Positions 1-8,995 of a stretch of 51,926 bases of DNA are shown here, piece after piece. The number at the start of each line of letters is the position of its first letter. Position 1 is the first letter of the stretch. Position numbers and translations under genes: made by a program. Below the pieces are notes generated by a model. It saw only the letters and a list, made by a program, of their open reading frames with translations, was not told the origin of the DNA and made no database searches. Source of the DNA: Clostridiales bacterium (lineage in GTDB: Bacteria; Bacillota; Clostridia; Caldicoprobacterales; UBA3941); the NCBI GenBank assembly GCA_012735575.1, contig JAAYGY010000033.1, positions 1 through 51,926 of the forward strand. The letters run 5' to 3'.

Positions 1-45
1 ACCATATATCTCCAATAACATACCTATTTGAGCAAACTTTTCCAT
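1..45 (-). CDS. ylxM: Probable YlxM-type HTH protein, N-terminal fragment cut by the window edge
   Basis: Only the first 15 codons are visible (MEKFAQIGMLLEIYG), running off the left edge. An AAGGAG ribosome binding site sits 7 nt before the ATG. The pattern MEK(F/I)..I..L...YG is typical of the start of YlxM, a small sigma-region-4-like DNA-binding protein encoded between ftsY and ffh in Firmicutes. The position fits, because ftsY lies on the same strand upstream with four accessory genes in between. A consensus promoter precedes it at 106-134. With so few residues the identity is an inference from motif plus synteny. Confidence 0.6.
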   Translation of the reverse strand, partial: MEKFAQIGMLLEIYG

Positions 46-105
46 TCATACACTCCTTAAGGAAAGGACGTATTAGTGTAAAGTGTTTTTCCTTTACAGG
101 TTCAA

Positions 106-134
106 ATTATAATATAAATACTTTCATATGTCAA
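106..134 (-). promoter_or_regulatory. Sigma-A promoter for the ylxM unit
   Basis: On the minus strand TTGACA (129-134), a 17-nt spacer and TATAAT (106-111) form a perfect consensus promoter. The leader to the ylxM start is about 55 nt and contains a small TGTAAAG/CTTTACA inverted repeat. This makes ylxM an independent transcription unit rather than a continuation of ftsY. Confidence 0.8.
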
Positions 135-253
135 CAAGAAATAAATCAAAGTTTTTTCAGTCTAATTAATTATATACTATTCCTTAGGAAACACTTATTT
201 TAAGTATAATTTTGTTTATCTTAACTACAAGCCGGTATGAAAGGTGATTCTAA

Positions 254-934
254 ATGGTAAGACTACAGGATATACAAAACAACGAAGACATTAAAGCACT
301 AATTGAAGGTGCTAATAAGAACTTGGAAGTTTTAGGATATACAGAACATGGATTAAGGCATGTGACCCGTGTAAGTGAAACAGCATCCAGAATTTTAAGG
401 GAATTAGGATATCCCAATAGGTTAGTTGAATTGGCAGCTATAGCAGGTATGATGCACGACATAGGAAACTGTATTAACCGCAAAAACCATGGTATCGCAG
501 GCGCTAATCTTTTATTCCCTATTTTATTAAAGATGAAAATGCCTATGGAGGATATTGTGTGTGTTTTAAGTGCTATCGGAAGCCATGAGGAACAGTATGG
601 AAGTCCGGTTAATGAGGTTAGCGCAGCTCTAATAATTGCTGATAAAATTGATGCACACAGAACCAGACTTCGCAAGAATATAGCTTACGATCCAAAAAAT
701 ATACATAATCGTGTAAATTATTCCATCAAAAAGAACTGGTTAGTGATAGACAAGGAAAGGATGAATCTTAGATACGAAATGATAATGGACATGAACCTGT
801 CATGCCCAATGGATTTCTTAGAAATATATTCCACAAGGATGCGTATGTGTGAAGATGCAGCAAACTTCCTAAACTGCAGTTTTGAGCTGGTTATTAATGA
901 CTTTATTTTAAATAGGCCTAACTACAGAAGATAA
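254..934 (+). CDS. HD-domain phosphohydrolase
   Basis: A 226-residue cytosolic protein carrying an HD metal-dependent phosphohydrolase domain. Visible motif residues are the early histidine in EHGLRHV (about residue 36), the MMHD doublet (about 71-74), later histidines in KNHG and GSHEE, and ADKIDAHR near 140, giving an H...HD...H...H...D series. The ATG follows an AAAGGTGA ribosome binding site. It is one of the few plus-strand genes here, and its 3' end overlaps the convergent SprT-like gene by 27 nt. The substrate cannot be told from sequence; nucleotide or phosphoester hydrolysis is the family expectation. It belongs to the accessory group between ftsY and ylxM. Confidence 0.8.
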   Translation: MVRLQDIQNNEDIKALIEGANKNLEVLGYTEHGLRHVTRVSETASRILRELGYPNRLVELAAIAGMMHDIGNCINRKNHGIAGANLLFPILLKMKMPMEDIVCVLSAIGSHEEQYGSPVNEVSAALIIADKIDAHRTRLRKNIAYDPKNIHNRVNYSIKKNWLVIDKERMNLRYEMIMDMNLSCPMDFLEIYSTRMRMCEDAANFLNCSFELVINDFILNRPNYRR

Positions 935-1432
935 GGGATGCTCTCTAAGTACTCCCCTGCATTTTCCGCAAACATAATTTTTGGGTATTCTCCTGTATCT
1001 ATTATAAATAACACCACACTTTGGATTGGTACATTGATATCTCCATTTATAATCTTGTCTATTTTTATTATTTTCTAGGTCAACAAGTCTACTATCTAAT
1101 ATGCCAAATCTCCGACAGTTAGCTTTCCATATCTCATTGTGATGGCATGGTCTGCCCTCAATAGTATCAGTATACCAATGAATTAATTCATGTTTAATTA
1201 CTAACTCTATATCCTCTTCACTGTATCCATCCCTAAATAACTTAGCAGCAAATTGAAATCTGACTAACTCAGGCCTTTTTGTATCCTGATTAATTATCCA
1301 AACATATTGACCTAGGGTTCTTTTCATACGATTACTGATCAGAACTGGTTTATTCATCTCCCAGTCGAACATTTCCTTAGCTAGCCTTTTCACTTTGTCC
1401 TCTAAGGTTTTCTGTATATGTGATCCCTTCAT
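908..1432 (-). CDS. SprT-like zinc metalloprotease
   Basis: A 174-residue SprT-family protein. The zinc-protease motif HELIH is at residues 81-85, with further histidines in the following helix (CHHNEIW, about 96-102), and a C-terminal zinc ribbon is formed by Cys134, Cys139, Cys155 and Cys158. SprT-like domains resemble the protease domain of Spartan, which degrades DNA-protein crosslinks; the role of bacterial versions is poorly defined. No signal peptide is seen, so it should be cytosolic. GGAGG lies 6-7 nt before the ATG. The gene converges with the HD-domain gene, overlapping its last 27 nt, and no terminator lies between them. Confidence 0.8.
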   Translation of the reverse strand: MKGSHIQKTLEDKVKRLAKEMFDWEMNKPVLISNRMKRTLGQYVWIINQDTKRPELVRFQFAAKLFRDGYSEEDIELVIKHELIHWYTDTIEGRPCHHNEIWKANCRRFGILDSRLVDLENNKNRQDYKWRYQCTNPKCGVIYNRYRRIPKNYVCGKCRGVLREHPLSSVVRPI

Positions 1433-1764
1433 TTATACCTCCAAGAAATGTTTTTATACCTTCTGCACATGTGATTGATAAAGAAAACCCGATTTAAGCC
1501 TTCTTGAACAGCGATACAACTCTTTATCCTTTCTACTTACCTAATTACTCACGCCATTTTAATTACATACTTCAAAAATGATATATCCTTTCTTTATATT
1601 TAGAGTATGAATGCTTAGCCAATCTTTTACCCAATGTAATCATCCCCTCTTCTCTTCCAAATAGGGTTATGGTATTTAACTTAGTAATATTGACCAGCTC
1701 CTACATCTAGTAAGGATTGTGGATCCCAATCATTTAACTAAAAATCCTATTATAATTGCAGAAT
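1433..1764. other. Intergenic stretch without a supportable gene
   Basis: About 330 nt between the SprT-like and DUF362 genes. It has stops in all frames, no clear hairpin terminator and no RNA gene that I recognise. The only coding-like piece is a 23-codon basic reading frame (1572-1643, minus), which is too short to support. It may contain the SprT promoter, but no convincing -35/-10 pair was found. Confidence 0.5.
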
Positions 1765-2859
1765 TTATTTTATAACATCCTCAAGGCATTTCACTATCTC
1801 CCTGGCTGTTGGCGGACAACCGGGTACATACCGGGCGCATTTTCTGGTACATTGTCCTATTCCAATACCAGGATCTATAGTTTTGTCTTTATAATACTGA
1901 CCTATATATAGCTTGGACTTTAATTTGCTTAGTTGCCCCCTTGTCCTTAGTCTGTCTAAAGCATGAATCAGGCTTCCATAGCAGGCAGAACAGGCATCTC
2001 GCTCTTCTATATATTTTGTGAACATTTTTACCTTGCCTGTTGTTCCTTTTATCTCCGTGTTTTGATCAGTATTTAGTTCTACAACCGAAGATTGATTCCA
2101 TTTGGTAGTCCCCACTCCTATTTCTTCTGCAATTTCTATATAGGGAATATCCTTTATATCAAATCCTAATAAATTAGCCGCATAACTGTCTACCATAACC
2201 GGATCGGTACCTACCAGAATCCTATTCATTCTGACTGGATTACCACCCTCCTCAAAATTTAAATCCCCCATTATTCCGTCCACTACAACAAGATCCTGCT
2301 TTATAGCTTTACTCAAAAAAGCTATGGGCTTATGTAATCCCATTGTATGAAATCTTCTTTTCTCTGAATTTGGAATACAGCCTTTCATATTTTTAAGTGC
2401 GCAGGTTAGATTAGTCTGGCAATGACCTTTTAAAACTGGAACATTTATCAGATAATCTATCTCTTTCATTTTACTACAAATATTTAGCTTTAATCCATTT
2501 ACATTGCATTCATAGTAGTTATCCTGTTGCAGATCTATAAGGGGAACATTGTATCTTTGGGATATATCCTCATATCCGCACGCTTTAAAAGCTCTTGGAG
2601 TTCTTTCTCCAATCCAAGACCCTTCTAAAATACATATATTCTTATATCCTTTAAGCTGAAAATATTCTATAATTCCCTCCACCAGTTCAGGAGATGTGGT
2701 GGCTCCACTAGTAGAAGGCTTGGCTACTACTAAGTTTGGCTTTATGCCAATAGTTGCTTCGTGTTTTATCCCCTGCTCTGGTTTTATCTTTTCCAGAACT
2801 TCAAGAATCATAGCCTTGGGATTATCACCATATATTACATGAATATGGTCCTGAACCAT
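1765..2859 (-). CDS. DUF362 family protein with C-terminal cysteine cluster
   Basis: A 364-residue DUF362 (COG2006) protein. Family marks include IGIKPNLV near residue 42, the segment from DYLINVPVLKGH through LTCALKNMKGC in the middle, and GTDPVMVDSYAA near 218. The C-terminus carries ACSACYG, and then CTRKC and PGCPP, giving a CxxC plus Cx3C-x6-C arrangement that could bind an iron-sulfur cluster or another metal. DUF362 proteins are often fused to ferredoxin domains, and their biochemical role is unsettled. GGAGG precedes the ATG. It lies 66 nt downstream of brnQ on the same strand and could be co-transcribed with it. Confidence 0.8.
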   Translation of the reverse strand: MVQDHIHVIYGDNPKAMILEVLEKIKPEQGIKHEATIGIKPNLVVAKPSTSGATTSPELVEGIIEYFQLKGYKNICILEGSWIGERTPRAFKACGYEDISQRYNVPLIDLQQDNYYECNVNGLKLNICSKMKEIDYLINVPVLKGHCQTNLTCALKNMKGCIPNSEKRRFHTMGLHKPIAFLSKAIKQDLVVVDGIMGDLNFEEGGNPVRMNRILVGTDPVMVDSYAANLLGFDIKDIPYIEIAEEIGVGTTKWNQSSVVELNTDQNTEIKGTTGKVKMFTKYIEERDACSACYGSLIHALDRLRTRGQLSKLKSKLYIGQYYKDKTIDPGIGIGQCTRKCARYVPGCPPTAREIVKCLEDVIK

Positions 2860-2925
2860 ATTGAAACTACCTCCTGTAACATTACTAAAATAAGTAAAGT
2901 TTTTTATTATATCTGTGATCTCTGG

Positions 2926-4284
2926 TCAATTTCTTAATAATCTCCAATGCCTAATACCCCATATAAATAAGCCTATAACGAACCCTACAAAGGCCGGGAC
3001 AATCCAGCCAAATCCATGGTCAAAACCTGGTAAAAAAATGTGGGCAAAGTCGATCAATCTACCTATTATTACATTTTCTTTTAGAGTTTCAGGTAGTGCA
3101 TTGCAAAGGTCAAAAAAAGCTGCCATCATGGTTAAAATGGTTGTCCATATATATACATCCTTCTGTTTTTTAATAAATGGCGCAAGTAATGATAATATTA
3201 TCAAGGTAATGGCCAGTGGATAGAGAAACATAAGCACCGGTATTGACAACTGTATAATTTTATTTAATCCAAAATTGGCTATTATAAAAGAAAAAGCAGT
3301 GAATAAAAGTGCATATTTATTATAAGAAAATGATTTAGGAAACATCTCACTAAACATTTGGGAGCATGATGTAATAAGGCCGATTGCTGTTTTGAGGCAT
3401 GCAACTGTTACAATAGCAGCCAATAAGAGTTTACCAACAAAGCCAAAATAGTGTTCACTAACCATGGACATAATTTTTCCTCCGTTGTCGGCTCTGCCAA
3501 CACTGTCCAAACTGGTTGCTCCCATATAGGCTAGTGATGCGTAGATAACACCCATTCCCACAAGACATACTAGTCCAGATTTACATACCTCTATAGCTTT
3601 CCTTTTTGGGCTTTTCACCCCTAATTTCTCGATGTTTGTAATAATAACAATTGCAAAAGCCAAAGAAGCCAATGCATCCATGGTATTATAGCCTTCTAAC
3701 AGTCCGGTAAATAATGGTTTATAAACATAGTTGCCTTCAGCTGCAAATTGACCCACCTTTCCCATCGGCTTTACATAAGTTGCAATTATAAGGATTGATA
3801 ACAGGATCAAAAATATAGGAGTAAGATATTTACCAATCCAATCTAAAATCCTGCCCGGCCGTAGTGAAAAGTAGAGTGTGACCAAGAAAAAGATTAGTGA
3901 AAATACAAACAACCCAATTTGAAAATATTCCTCTGAAATAAAAGGGTTTAGACCTACCTCAAAGGCAACTGTAGCTGTACGGGGAATAGCAAATAAAGGA
4001 CCTATTGTCAGGTACAGCATGCACGTAAAGAAAATAGAATATATTTTGTTAACAGACTTTGCCAGATCATAGAGACTTTCACTTTGAGCAAGGGCTGTTG
4101 CTATAACTCCTAAAAGGGGTAGCCCTACTCCAGTAATTAAGAATCCAACAGTTGCCTGGAATGTATTCTTGCCTGCTAACTGACCCATTTGCACAGGGAA
4201 AATCAGATTTCCAGCTCCAAAAAAAAGTCCAAATAATAGTGCCCCTATTAATAGATTTGATCTAAAATTAAGTTTTTCTTCCAT
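2926..4284 (-). CDS. brnQ: Branched-chain amino acid transporter, LIVCS family
   Basis: A 452-residue polytopic membrane protein with about 12 hydrophobic segments. The N-terminus contains the LIVCS hallmark LFGLFFGAGNLIFP (about residues 17-30), followed by GVGLPLLGV. Family members import leucine, isoleucine and valine with Na+ or H+. The length is normal. An AAGGAG site precedes the ATG. It follows the ftsY terminator, so it starts a separate accessory unit with the DUF362 gene downstream. No T-box or other leader element fits in the roughly 100-nt upstream gap. Confidence 0.92.
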   Translation of the reverse strand: MEEKLNFRSNLLIGALLFGLFFGAGNLIFPVQMGQLAGKNTFQATVGFLITGVGLPLLGVIATALAQSESLYDLAKSVNKIYSIFFTCMLYLTIGPLFAIPRTATVAFEVGLNPFISEEYFQIGLFVFSLIFFLVTLYFSLRPGRILDWIGKYLTPIFLILLSILIIATYVKPMGKVGQFAAEGNYVYKPLFTGLLEGYNTMDALASLAFAIVIITNIEKLGVKSPKRKAIEVCKSGLVCLVGMGVIYASLAYMGATSLDSVGRADNGGKIMSMVSEHYFGFVGKLLLAAIVTVACLKTAIGLITSCSQMFSEMFPKSFSYNKYALLFTAFSFIIANFGLNKIIQLSIPVLMFLYPLAITLIILSLLAPFIKKQKDVYIWTTILTMMAAFFDLCNALPETLKENVIIGRLIDFAHIFLPGFDHGFGWIVPAFVGFVIGLFIWGIRHWRLLRN

Positions 4285-4320
4285 TTTTTGATCTCCTTAT
4301 TGATACTTGTGATACTTATC

Positions 4321-4354
4321 TAAAAGCCAGAAAAGCGAGGACGCCTTTCTGGCT
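4321..4354 (-). terminator. Intrinsic terminator after ftsY
   Basis: On the minus strand AGCCAGAAA pairs with TTTCTGGCT, with an inner GCG/CGC extension, followed by TTTTA. It lies 33 nt past the ftsY stop and closes the rnc-smc-ftsY operon before brnQ. Confidence 0.75.
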
Positions 4355-4386
4355 CCTAGGAATTAGCACAAATAATATTATGTTTA

Positions 4387-5319
4387 TTAGTCGTCTCCAA
4401 ACAGAGCATCCACAAAATCCTCAGGTACAAAGGGCTGTAGATCATCTACCTGCTCCCCAACCCCTATAAAGCGTATGGGTACATCCAGTTCAGATTTTAC
4501 AGCAATTATGATACCACCCTTGGCAGTACCATCAAGTTTTGTAAGAACAATACCTGTTATTCCCACCGCTTCTTTAAACAATTTAGCCTGGGTCACAGCA
4601 TTTTGGCCCGTGGTAGCATCTAAAACCAGTAGCACTTCTTTATGTGCATCTGGATACTCCCTATCAATAACCCTGTTTATTTTCTCCAGTTCTTTCATTA
4701 GATTCTTTTTACTGTGCAGCCTACCTGCAGTATCACACAGTAAAATATCAATTTTTCGGGATCGAGCAGCCTGGACAGCATCAAAAATCACTGCAGCTGG
4801 ATCAGAACCCTCTTCCTGAGAAATAACCTGTACTCCTGTGCGTTCTCCCCATATCTTTAATTGGTCTGCTGCAGCAGCGCGGAAGGTATCCCCCGCTGCC
4901 ATTAAAACGCTTTTTCCTTGTGTTTTATATAAATTTGCCAGTTTTCCTATGGTTGTGGTCTTGCCGACACCATTGACACCTACAACTAAAAATATTGAGG
5001 GAGATTTTACTTCAAAGTCATCTTCTGTTGCTAATACATTGGTTATTTTTTCTTTTAATAGGTTTCTAATCTTTTCAGCATCACCTATTTTGTTCTCCTT
5101 TACCTGCTCCCTTAACTCGTCCACGATTTCCATGGTTGTATTGACGCCTACATCTGCCACAATAAGTATTTCTTCCAGTTCATCAAAAAAATCATCATCT
5201 ATTTCTCGGTAATACTTTATAAGTTCATCTACCCTCTCAGTCAAGCCTTGTCTAGCCTTTCCCAATCCTTCCACTAATCTGGAAAAGAAACCTTTTTTTC
5301 TACTCTTTTTGTTTTCCAT
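4387..5319 (-). CDS. ftsY: Signal recognition particle receptor FtsY
   Basis: A 310-residue SRP-receptor GTPase that docks SRP-ribosome complexes at the membrane. It has a short basic N-terminus, the four-helix N domain, and the NG GTPase motifs GVNGVGKTT (about 114-122), DTFRAAA (about 144), DTAGR (196-200) and TKLDG. The long acidic A domain of E. coli FtsY is absent, as is usual in Firmicutes. It is the last gene of rnc-radical SAM-smc-ftsY and ends in a clear terminator. Its usual neighbours ylxM-ffh are displaced by about 4.3 kb. Confidence 0.97.
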   Translation of the reverse strand: MENKKSRKKGFFSRLVEGLGKARQGLTERVDELIKYYREIDDDFFDELEEILIVADVGVNTTMEIVDELREQVKENKIGDAEKIRNLLKEKITNVLATEDDFEVKSPSIFLVVGVNGVGKTTTIGKLANLYKTQGKSVLMAAGDTFRAAAADQLKIWGERTGVQVISQEEGSDPAAVIFDAVQAARSRKIDILLCDTAGRLHSKKNLMKELEKINRVIDREYPDAHKEVLLVLDATTGQNAVTQAKLFKEAVGITGIVLTKLDGTAKGGIIIAVKSELDVPIRFIGVGEQVDDLQPFVPEDFVDALFGDD

Positions 5320-5368
5320 ATCGTCTTCTTTTCTTCCTTTCTCTATGATATATCGTTAATATAAAGTT

Positions 5369-8300
5369 CTAGCTTGCTATATCATCCTCTAGTTTGACGG
5401 AGATCATTCTTGAAACTCCCTTTTCTTCCATTGCTACTCCATATAGAACGTCGCTATTTTCCATAGTTCCTCTTCTATGAGTAATGATAACAAATTGGGT
5501 TTCCTCACTAAACTTTCTTAAGTACTTTCCAAAACTTTGAACGTTATTCTCGTCTAAAGCTGCTTCAATTTCATCAAGCACACAAAAAGGCGTGGGTTTA
5601 TGCTCCAATATTGCAAATAAAATTGAAATGGCTGTTAGCGCCTTTTCCCCACCTGATAACAAAGAAATACTTTGAAGTTTTTTGCCAGGAGGCTGGGCTA
5701 CTATTTCTATTCCTGAAGTTAACACATTATCTGGATCCTCTAGAATAAGCTCCGCCTTCCCTCCCCCAAACAATTGAGAAAAAACCCTGCCAAAATGTTT
5801 GTTTATAACGGCAAATTCCTCTGCAAACTTTTTTTCCATGGTGGCTGTTACATCTTTTATTATACCTTGAAGGTTTTCCTTTGCCTTAACCAAATCAGCC
5901 TTTTGCTTAGTTAGAAAATCGTATCTCTCTTTTACCTGTTTATATTCCTCTATAGAATTTATATTAATATTTCCAAGTTCACTAATTCTTTGCTTTATTT
6001 GCTGAATCTCTTTTCTAATTTGAGAAACAGTCAAACTCTCATCTCTATATTTTAAAGCATGAGCATAGGATATTTCATATTCTTCCCATATTCTGTTCTG
6101 AGCGTTTTCTATTTCCATCTCTACCCTGGATAATTGCACATCCATATTATGTTTTTTTACCCTTACTTCTTCTATAATAGCAGTTAATTCTTTTATTCTC
6201 TTGTCTATGGAAGTTATCTGCTGGGATAGTTTGTCTTTATGAGATAGTTTTTGATTTAGCGAAATTTCTATGTCCTCGACCTGGACTTCAAAGTCCTTTA
6301 TTTTATTTTTATGCTCTATAATTTCTTCTTTATATTTCTCAATTCTTCGGGAATTTTCCCGTAGTTGAGCTGTCTTATTTTCTATATTCTTTTGATGAGA
6401 CTCTATATCCCTATCCAACTGATGCAATTTTTCTTCCAAGGAACCAATCTCATGTTTTAGACCCGCTATCTCTATCTTGATGCTTGTTATTTCCTGATCT
6501 ATGCCTGCCCTTTGTCTACTTATGCTTTCAATAGAGGAGTCAGTATCCTCCGCCAAAGTTTGAGCATCCTTGTTTTGGGTTTCAAGCTCGGCTATTATGC
6601 TTTCCTGCACCTTAATGGACTGATCCATAGATACAATATCCTGCTCCAACTTAGTTTTATTTTGCTCAAGACTTAAAACTTCTTCTTCACCTTTTTCTAC
6701 CTGATTAGAGATTCCTTCAAGGTGCTCCCTTTGTGCGGCTATTTCGATTTCTAGTTCATGAATTTCATGGGTAAGTTTTTTGCGTAAATCTTTTGTTTTT
6801 GTATATTCACTCATAAGTGCTTCTTTTTTTGTAACAAGGTTTTCCATATCCATGGAAAGTTGTTCGATTCTTACCTTAAGTTCGTCTATTTCCCTGCTTC
6901 GTCCTATGATTCCTGTACTTCTTTTATTTAAGCTGCCTCCTGTCATGGAACCACCAGTGTTTACAACATCGCCTTCCAAGGTAACAATCCTAAAAGAGTA
7001 GGAAAACTTTCTGGCTATTTCTATTGCCTGGTCCAGGTTTTCAGTAATAATCACCCTACCTAGTAAATTGCTGAATATATCCTTATATTTATCTTCAAAC
7101 TTTATTAGGTCTACTCCTCTTCCAAGGCAACCTTCCATGTCTAGTACAGCCTTTTCCTGGTGATAAAGATCCCTACTTCTGATAGAGGATATGGGCAAAA
7201 AAGTAGCCCTTCCAAGCCTTCTCTGTCTTAAAAATTCAATTATGTATTTGGCATCCTCCTCATCATAGGTTACTATATGTTGCAGACTGGACCCCAGGGC
7301 TGTCTCGATAGCAATCTCATATTTCTTGGGTACGTCTATAAGCTCTGCTACTACACCACATACACGTTCCCTAATAGATGGATTATTTCGACAGGCTAAT
7401 AATATGTTTTTAACGCTTTTTTGGTAACCTTCATAGGCATTTGACATTTCCACTAACAGATTTAGCCTTGACTTTGATCCTTCTAGCTGTTGATTTTGCT
7501 GCTGAAGCTTGTTGTCCATGTCCTTTAAATTTTGCTCCAATGTGTTTAATTTTTGTCCTAAAATAGCCTTTTCCTCATTTTTTTCTATTATTTTCTCACT
7601 AATTTTCTTAATACTTTTCTTAATAGTTTTGTATTCATTGATAATGGTTACCCTGCTTTGCTTTAAATGCGTCAGCTGTTCAATAGAACGTTGCATCTGT
7701 TCTTCAAGATTGCTCTTTAAGGTCTGGAATCTGGTTATATTATTTTTAGCTTCTGAAAGTGATTTCCAGATCTCCATCATTCTATTCTTTTTCTTTTGTG
7801 CCTCCTGCTGCCTGGCTGATAACTCTTTATTAATTTCCTCTAACCTTATCTCCAGTTCAGCTGATTTTGAAAGGGAAGTGTTTAAAAATTGTTTTTTCTC
7901 TTTCAGCTTATAAATAATATTATTCTTTTCCTTGTCCTTATGGACTATTGACTCCCTTTCACCTTTCAGTTCCTCCTCCAGCCTAATCTTTTCTTTGTCC
8001 AGCTGTATAATTCTTTCCTCTATAACCTGAATTGCACCCTTTAATTTTTCGATTTCATTCAATATCCCATATTTTGTATCCCTAAGGGATTGAATCTGAT
8101 TGTCTAATTGGATTAGTTGGTCATTTAACTCATTACCTCTGGTTTCCTGCTCAACAATACTTTGCCTATGATTCTTTATATCCTGCTCTAACAGAGCAAG
8201 ATTTTCTTTTATCTGATCTATCTTTTGCTTATGACTGTCATACTCAACAATAAACTTGTTTAAATCATAGAACTTTAGCCTATCCCGAAGGCTCAAATAT

Positions 8301-8941
8301 TCCTTGGCCACTCTGCTTTGAACTTCTAATGGACCTAGCTGATTTTCGATCTCTCTTAGAATATCCTCTACACGTACTATATTTTCCTGTGTAACCTCCA
8401 ATTTACGCTCTGATTCCTGTTTTCTAGTTTTATACTTTACTATACCTGCTGCTTCCTCAAAAACTAGTCGTCTATTTTCAGGTTGGGTGCTTAATATCTC
8501 CTCAATTCTCCCTTGTCCTATTATAGAATATCCTTCCTTGCCTACACCAGTATCCATAAATAGCTCTACAATGTCTTTTAGCCTGCAAGAAGATCGGTTT
8601 ATGTAATATTCGCTTTCCCCTGACCGAAAAAGTCTTCTTGTTATGGTTACCTCTGAAAAGTCTACGGGTAGAACATGATCCGAATTATCAAAGGTTAAAG
8701 ATACTTCCGCAAAACCCAAAGGATTTCGTTTTTGGGTGCCAGAAAATATAATATCTTCCATTCTGCTACCCCTTAAAGATTTGGCACTCTGCTCTCCCAG
8801 CACCCATCTTATGGCGTCAGCTACATTGCTTTTACCACTACCATTAGGTCCCACTATGGCTGTTATACCTTTATCAAACTCTATTTCAATCCTGTCAGCA
8901 AAGGATTTAAAGCCGTACATCTCAAGTTTCTTTAATATCAA
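5369..8941 (-). CDS. smc: Chromosome segregation ATPase SMC
   Basis: A 1190-residue SMC protein that forms the ring-shaped condensin with ScpA/ScpB. The Walker A motif GPNGSGKSN is at 31-39, two long coiled coils flank a hinge at about 515-670, and the C-terminal head has the LLSGGEKALTA signature and Walker B in FCVLDEIEAALDE. The length is normal. The start is a TTG (MILKKLEMYGFKSFAD), 7 nt after GAGAGGTG, and the reading matches the usual SMC N-terminus. It lies between the radical SAM gene and ftsY, as in many Firmicutes. Confidence 0.97.
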   Translation of the reverse strand: MILKKLEMYGFKSFADRIEIEFDKGITAIVGPNGSGKSNVADAIRWVLGEQSAKSLRGSRMEDIIFSGTQKRNPLGFAEVSLTFDNSDHVLPVDFSEVTITRRLFRSGESEYYINRSSCRLKDIVELFMDTGVGKEGYSIIGQGRIEEILSTQPENRRLVFEEAAGIVKYKTRKQESERKLEVTQENIVRVEDILREIENQLGPLEVQSRVAKEYLSLRDRLKFYDLNKFIVEYDSHKQKIDQIKENLALLEQDIKNHRQSIVEQETRGNELNDQLIQLDNQIQSLRDTKYGILNEIEKLKGAIQVIEERIIQLDKEKIRLEEELKGERESIVHKDKEKNNIIYKLKEKKQFLNTSLSKSAELEIRLEEINKELSARQQEAQKKKNRMMEIWKSLSEAKNNITRFQTLKSNLEEQMQRSIEQLTHLKQSRVTIINEYKTIKKSIKKISEKIIEKNEEKAILGQKLNTLEQNLKDMDNKLQQQNQQLEGSKSRLNLLVEMSNAYEGYQKSVKNILLACRNNPSIRERVCGVVAELIDVPKKYEIAIETALGSSLQHIVTYDEEDAKYIIEFLRQRRLGRATFLPISSIRSRDLYHQEKAVLDMEGCLGRGVDLIKFEDKYKDIFSNLLGRVIITENLDQAIEIARKFSYSFRIVTLEGDVVNTGGSMTGGSLNKRSTGIIGRSREIDELKVRIEQLSMDMENLVTKKEALMSEYTKTKDLRKKLTHEIHELEIEIAAQREHLEGISNQVEKGEEEVLSLEQNKTKLEQDIVSMDQSIKVQESIIAELETQNKDAQTLAEDTDSSIESISRQRAGIDQEITSIKIEIAGLKHEIGSLEEKLHQLDRDIESHQKNIENKTAQLRENSRRIEKYKEEIIEHKNKIKDFEVQVEDIEISLNQKLSHKDKLSQQITSIDKRIKELTAIIEEVRVKKHNMDVQLSRVEMEIENAQNRIWEEYEISYAHALKYRDESLTVSQIRKEIQQIKQRISELGNININSIEEYKQVKERYDFLTKQKADLVKAKENLQGIIKDVTATMEKKFAEEFAVINKHFGRVFSQLFGGGKAELILEDPDNVLTSGIEIVAQPPGKKLQSISLLSGGEKALTAISILFAILEHKPTPFCVLDEIEAALDENNVQSFGKYLRKFSEETQFVIITHRRGTMENSDVLYGVAMEEKGVSRMISVKLEDDIAS

Positions 8942-8995
8942 GTTAATACACCTCTCGTCTCATAATAACCAAGTCCATTACTATGTTTAATAGTT

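Noticed and set aside
1572-1643. A 23-codon basic reading frame on the minus strand with a GAGGGG site upstream
   Set aside because: Too short and unsupported by any recognised family; it sits in an otherwise non-coding gap and is probably chance or debris.
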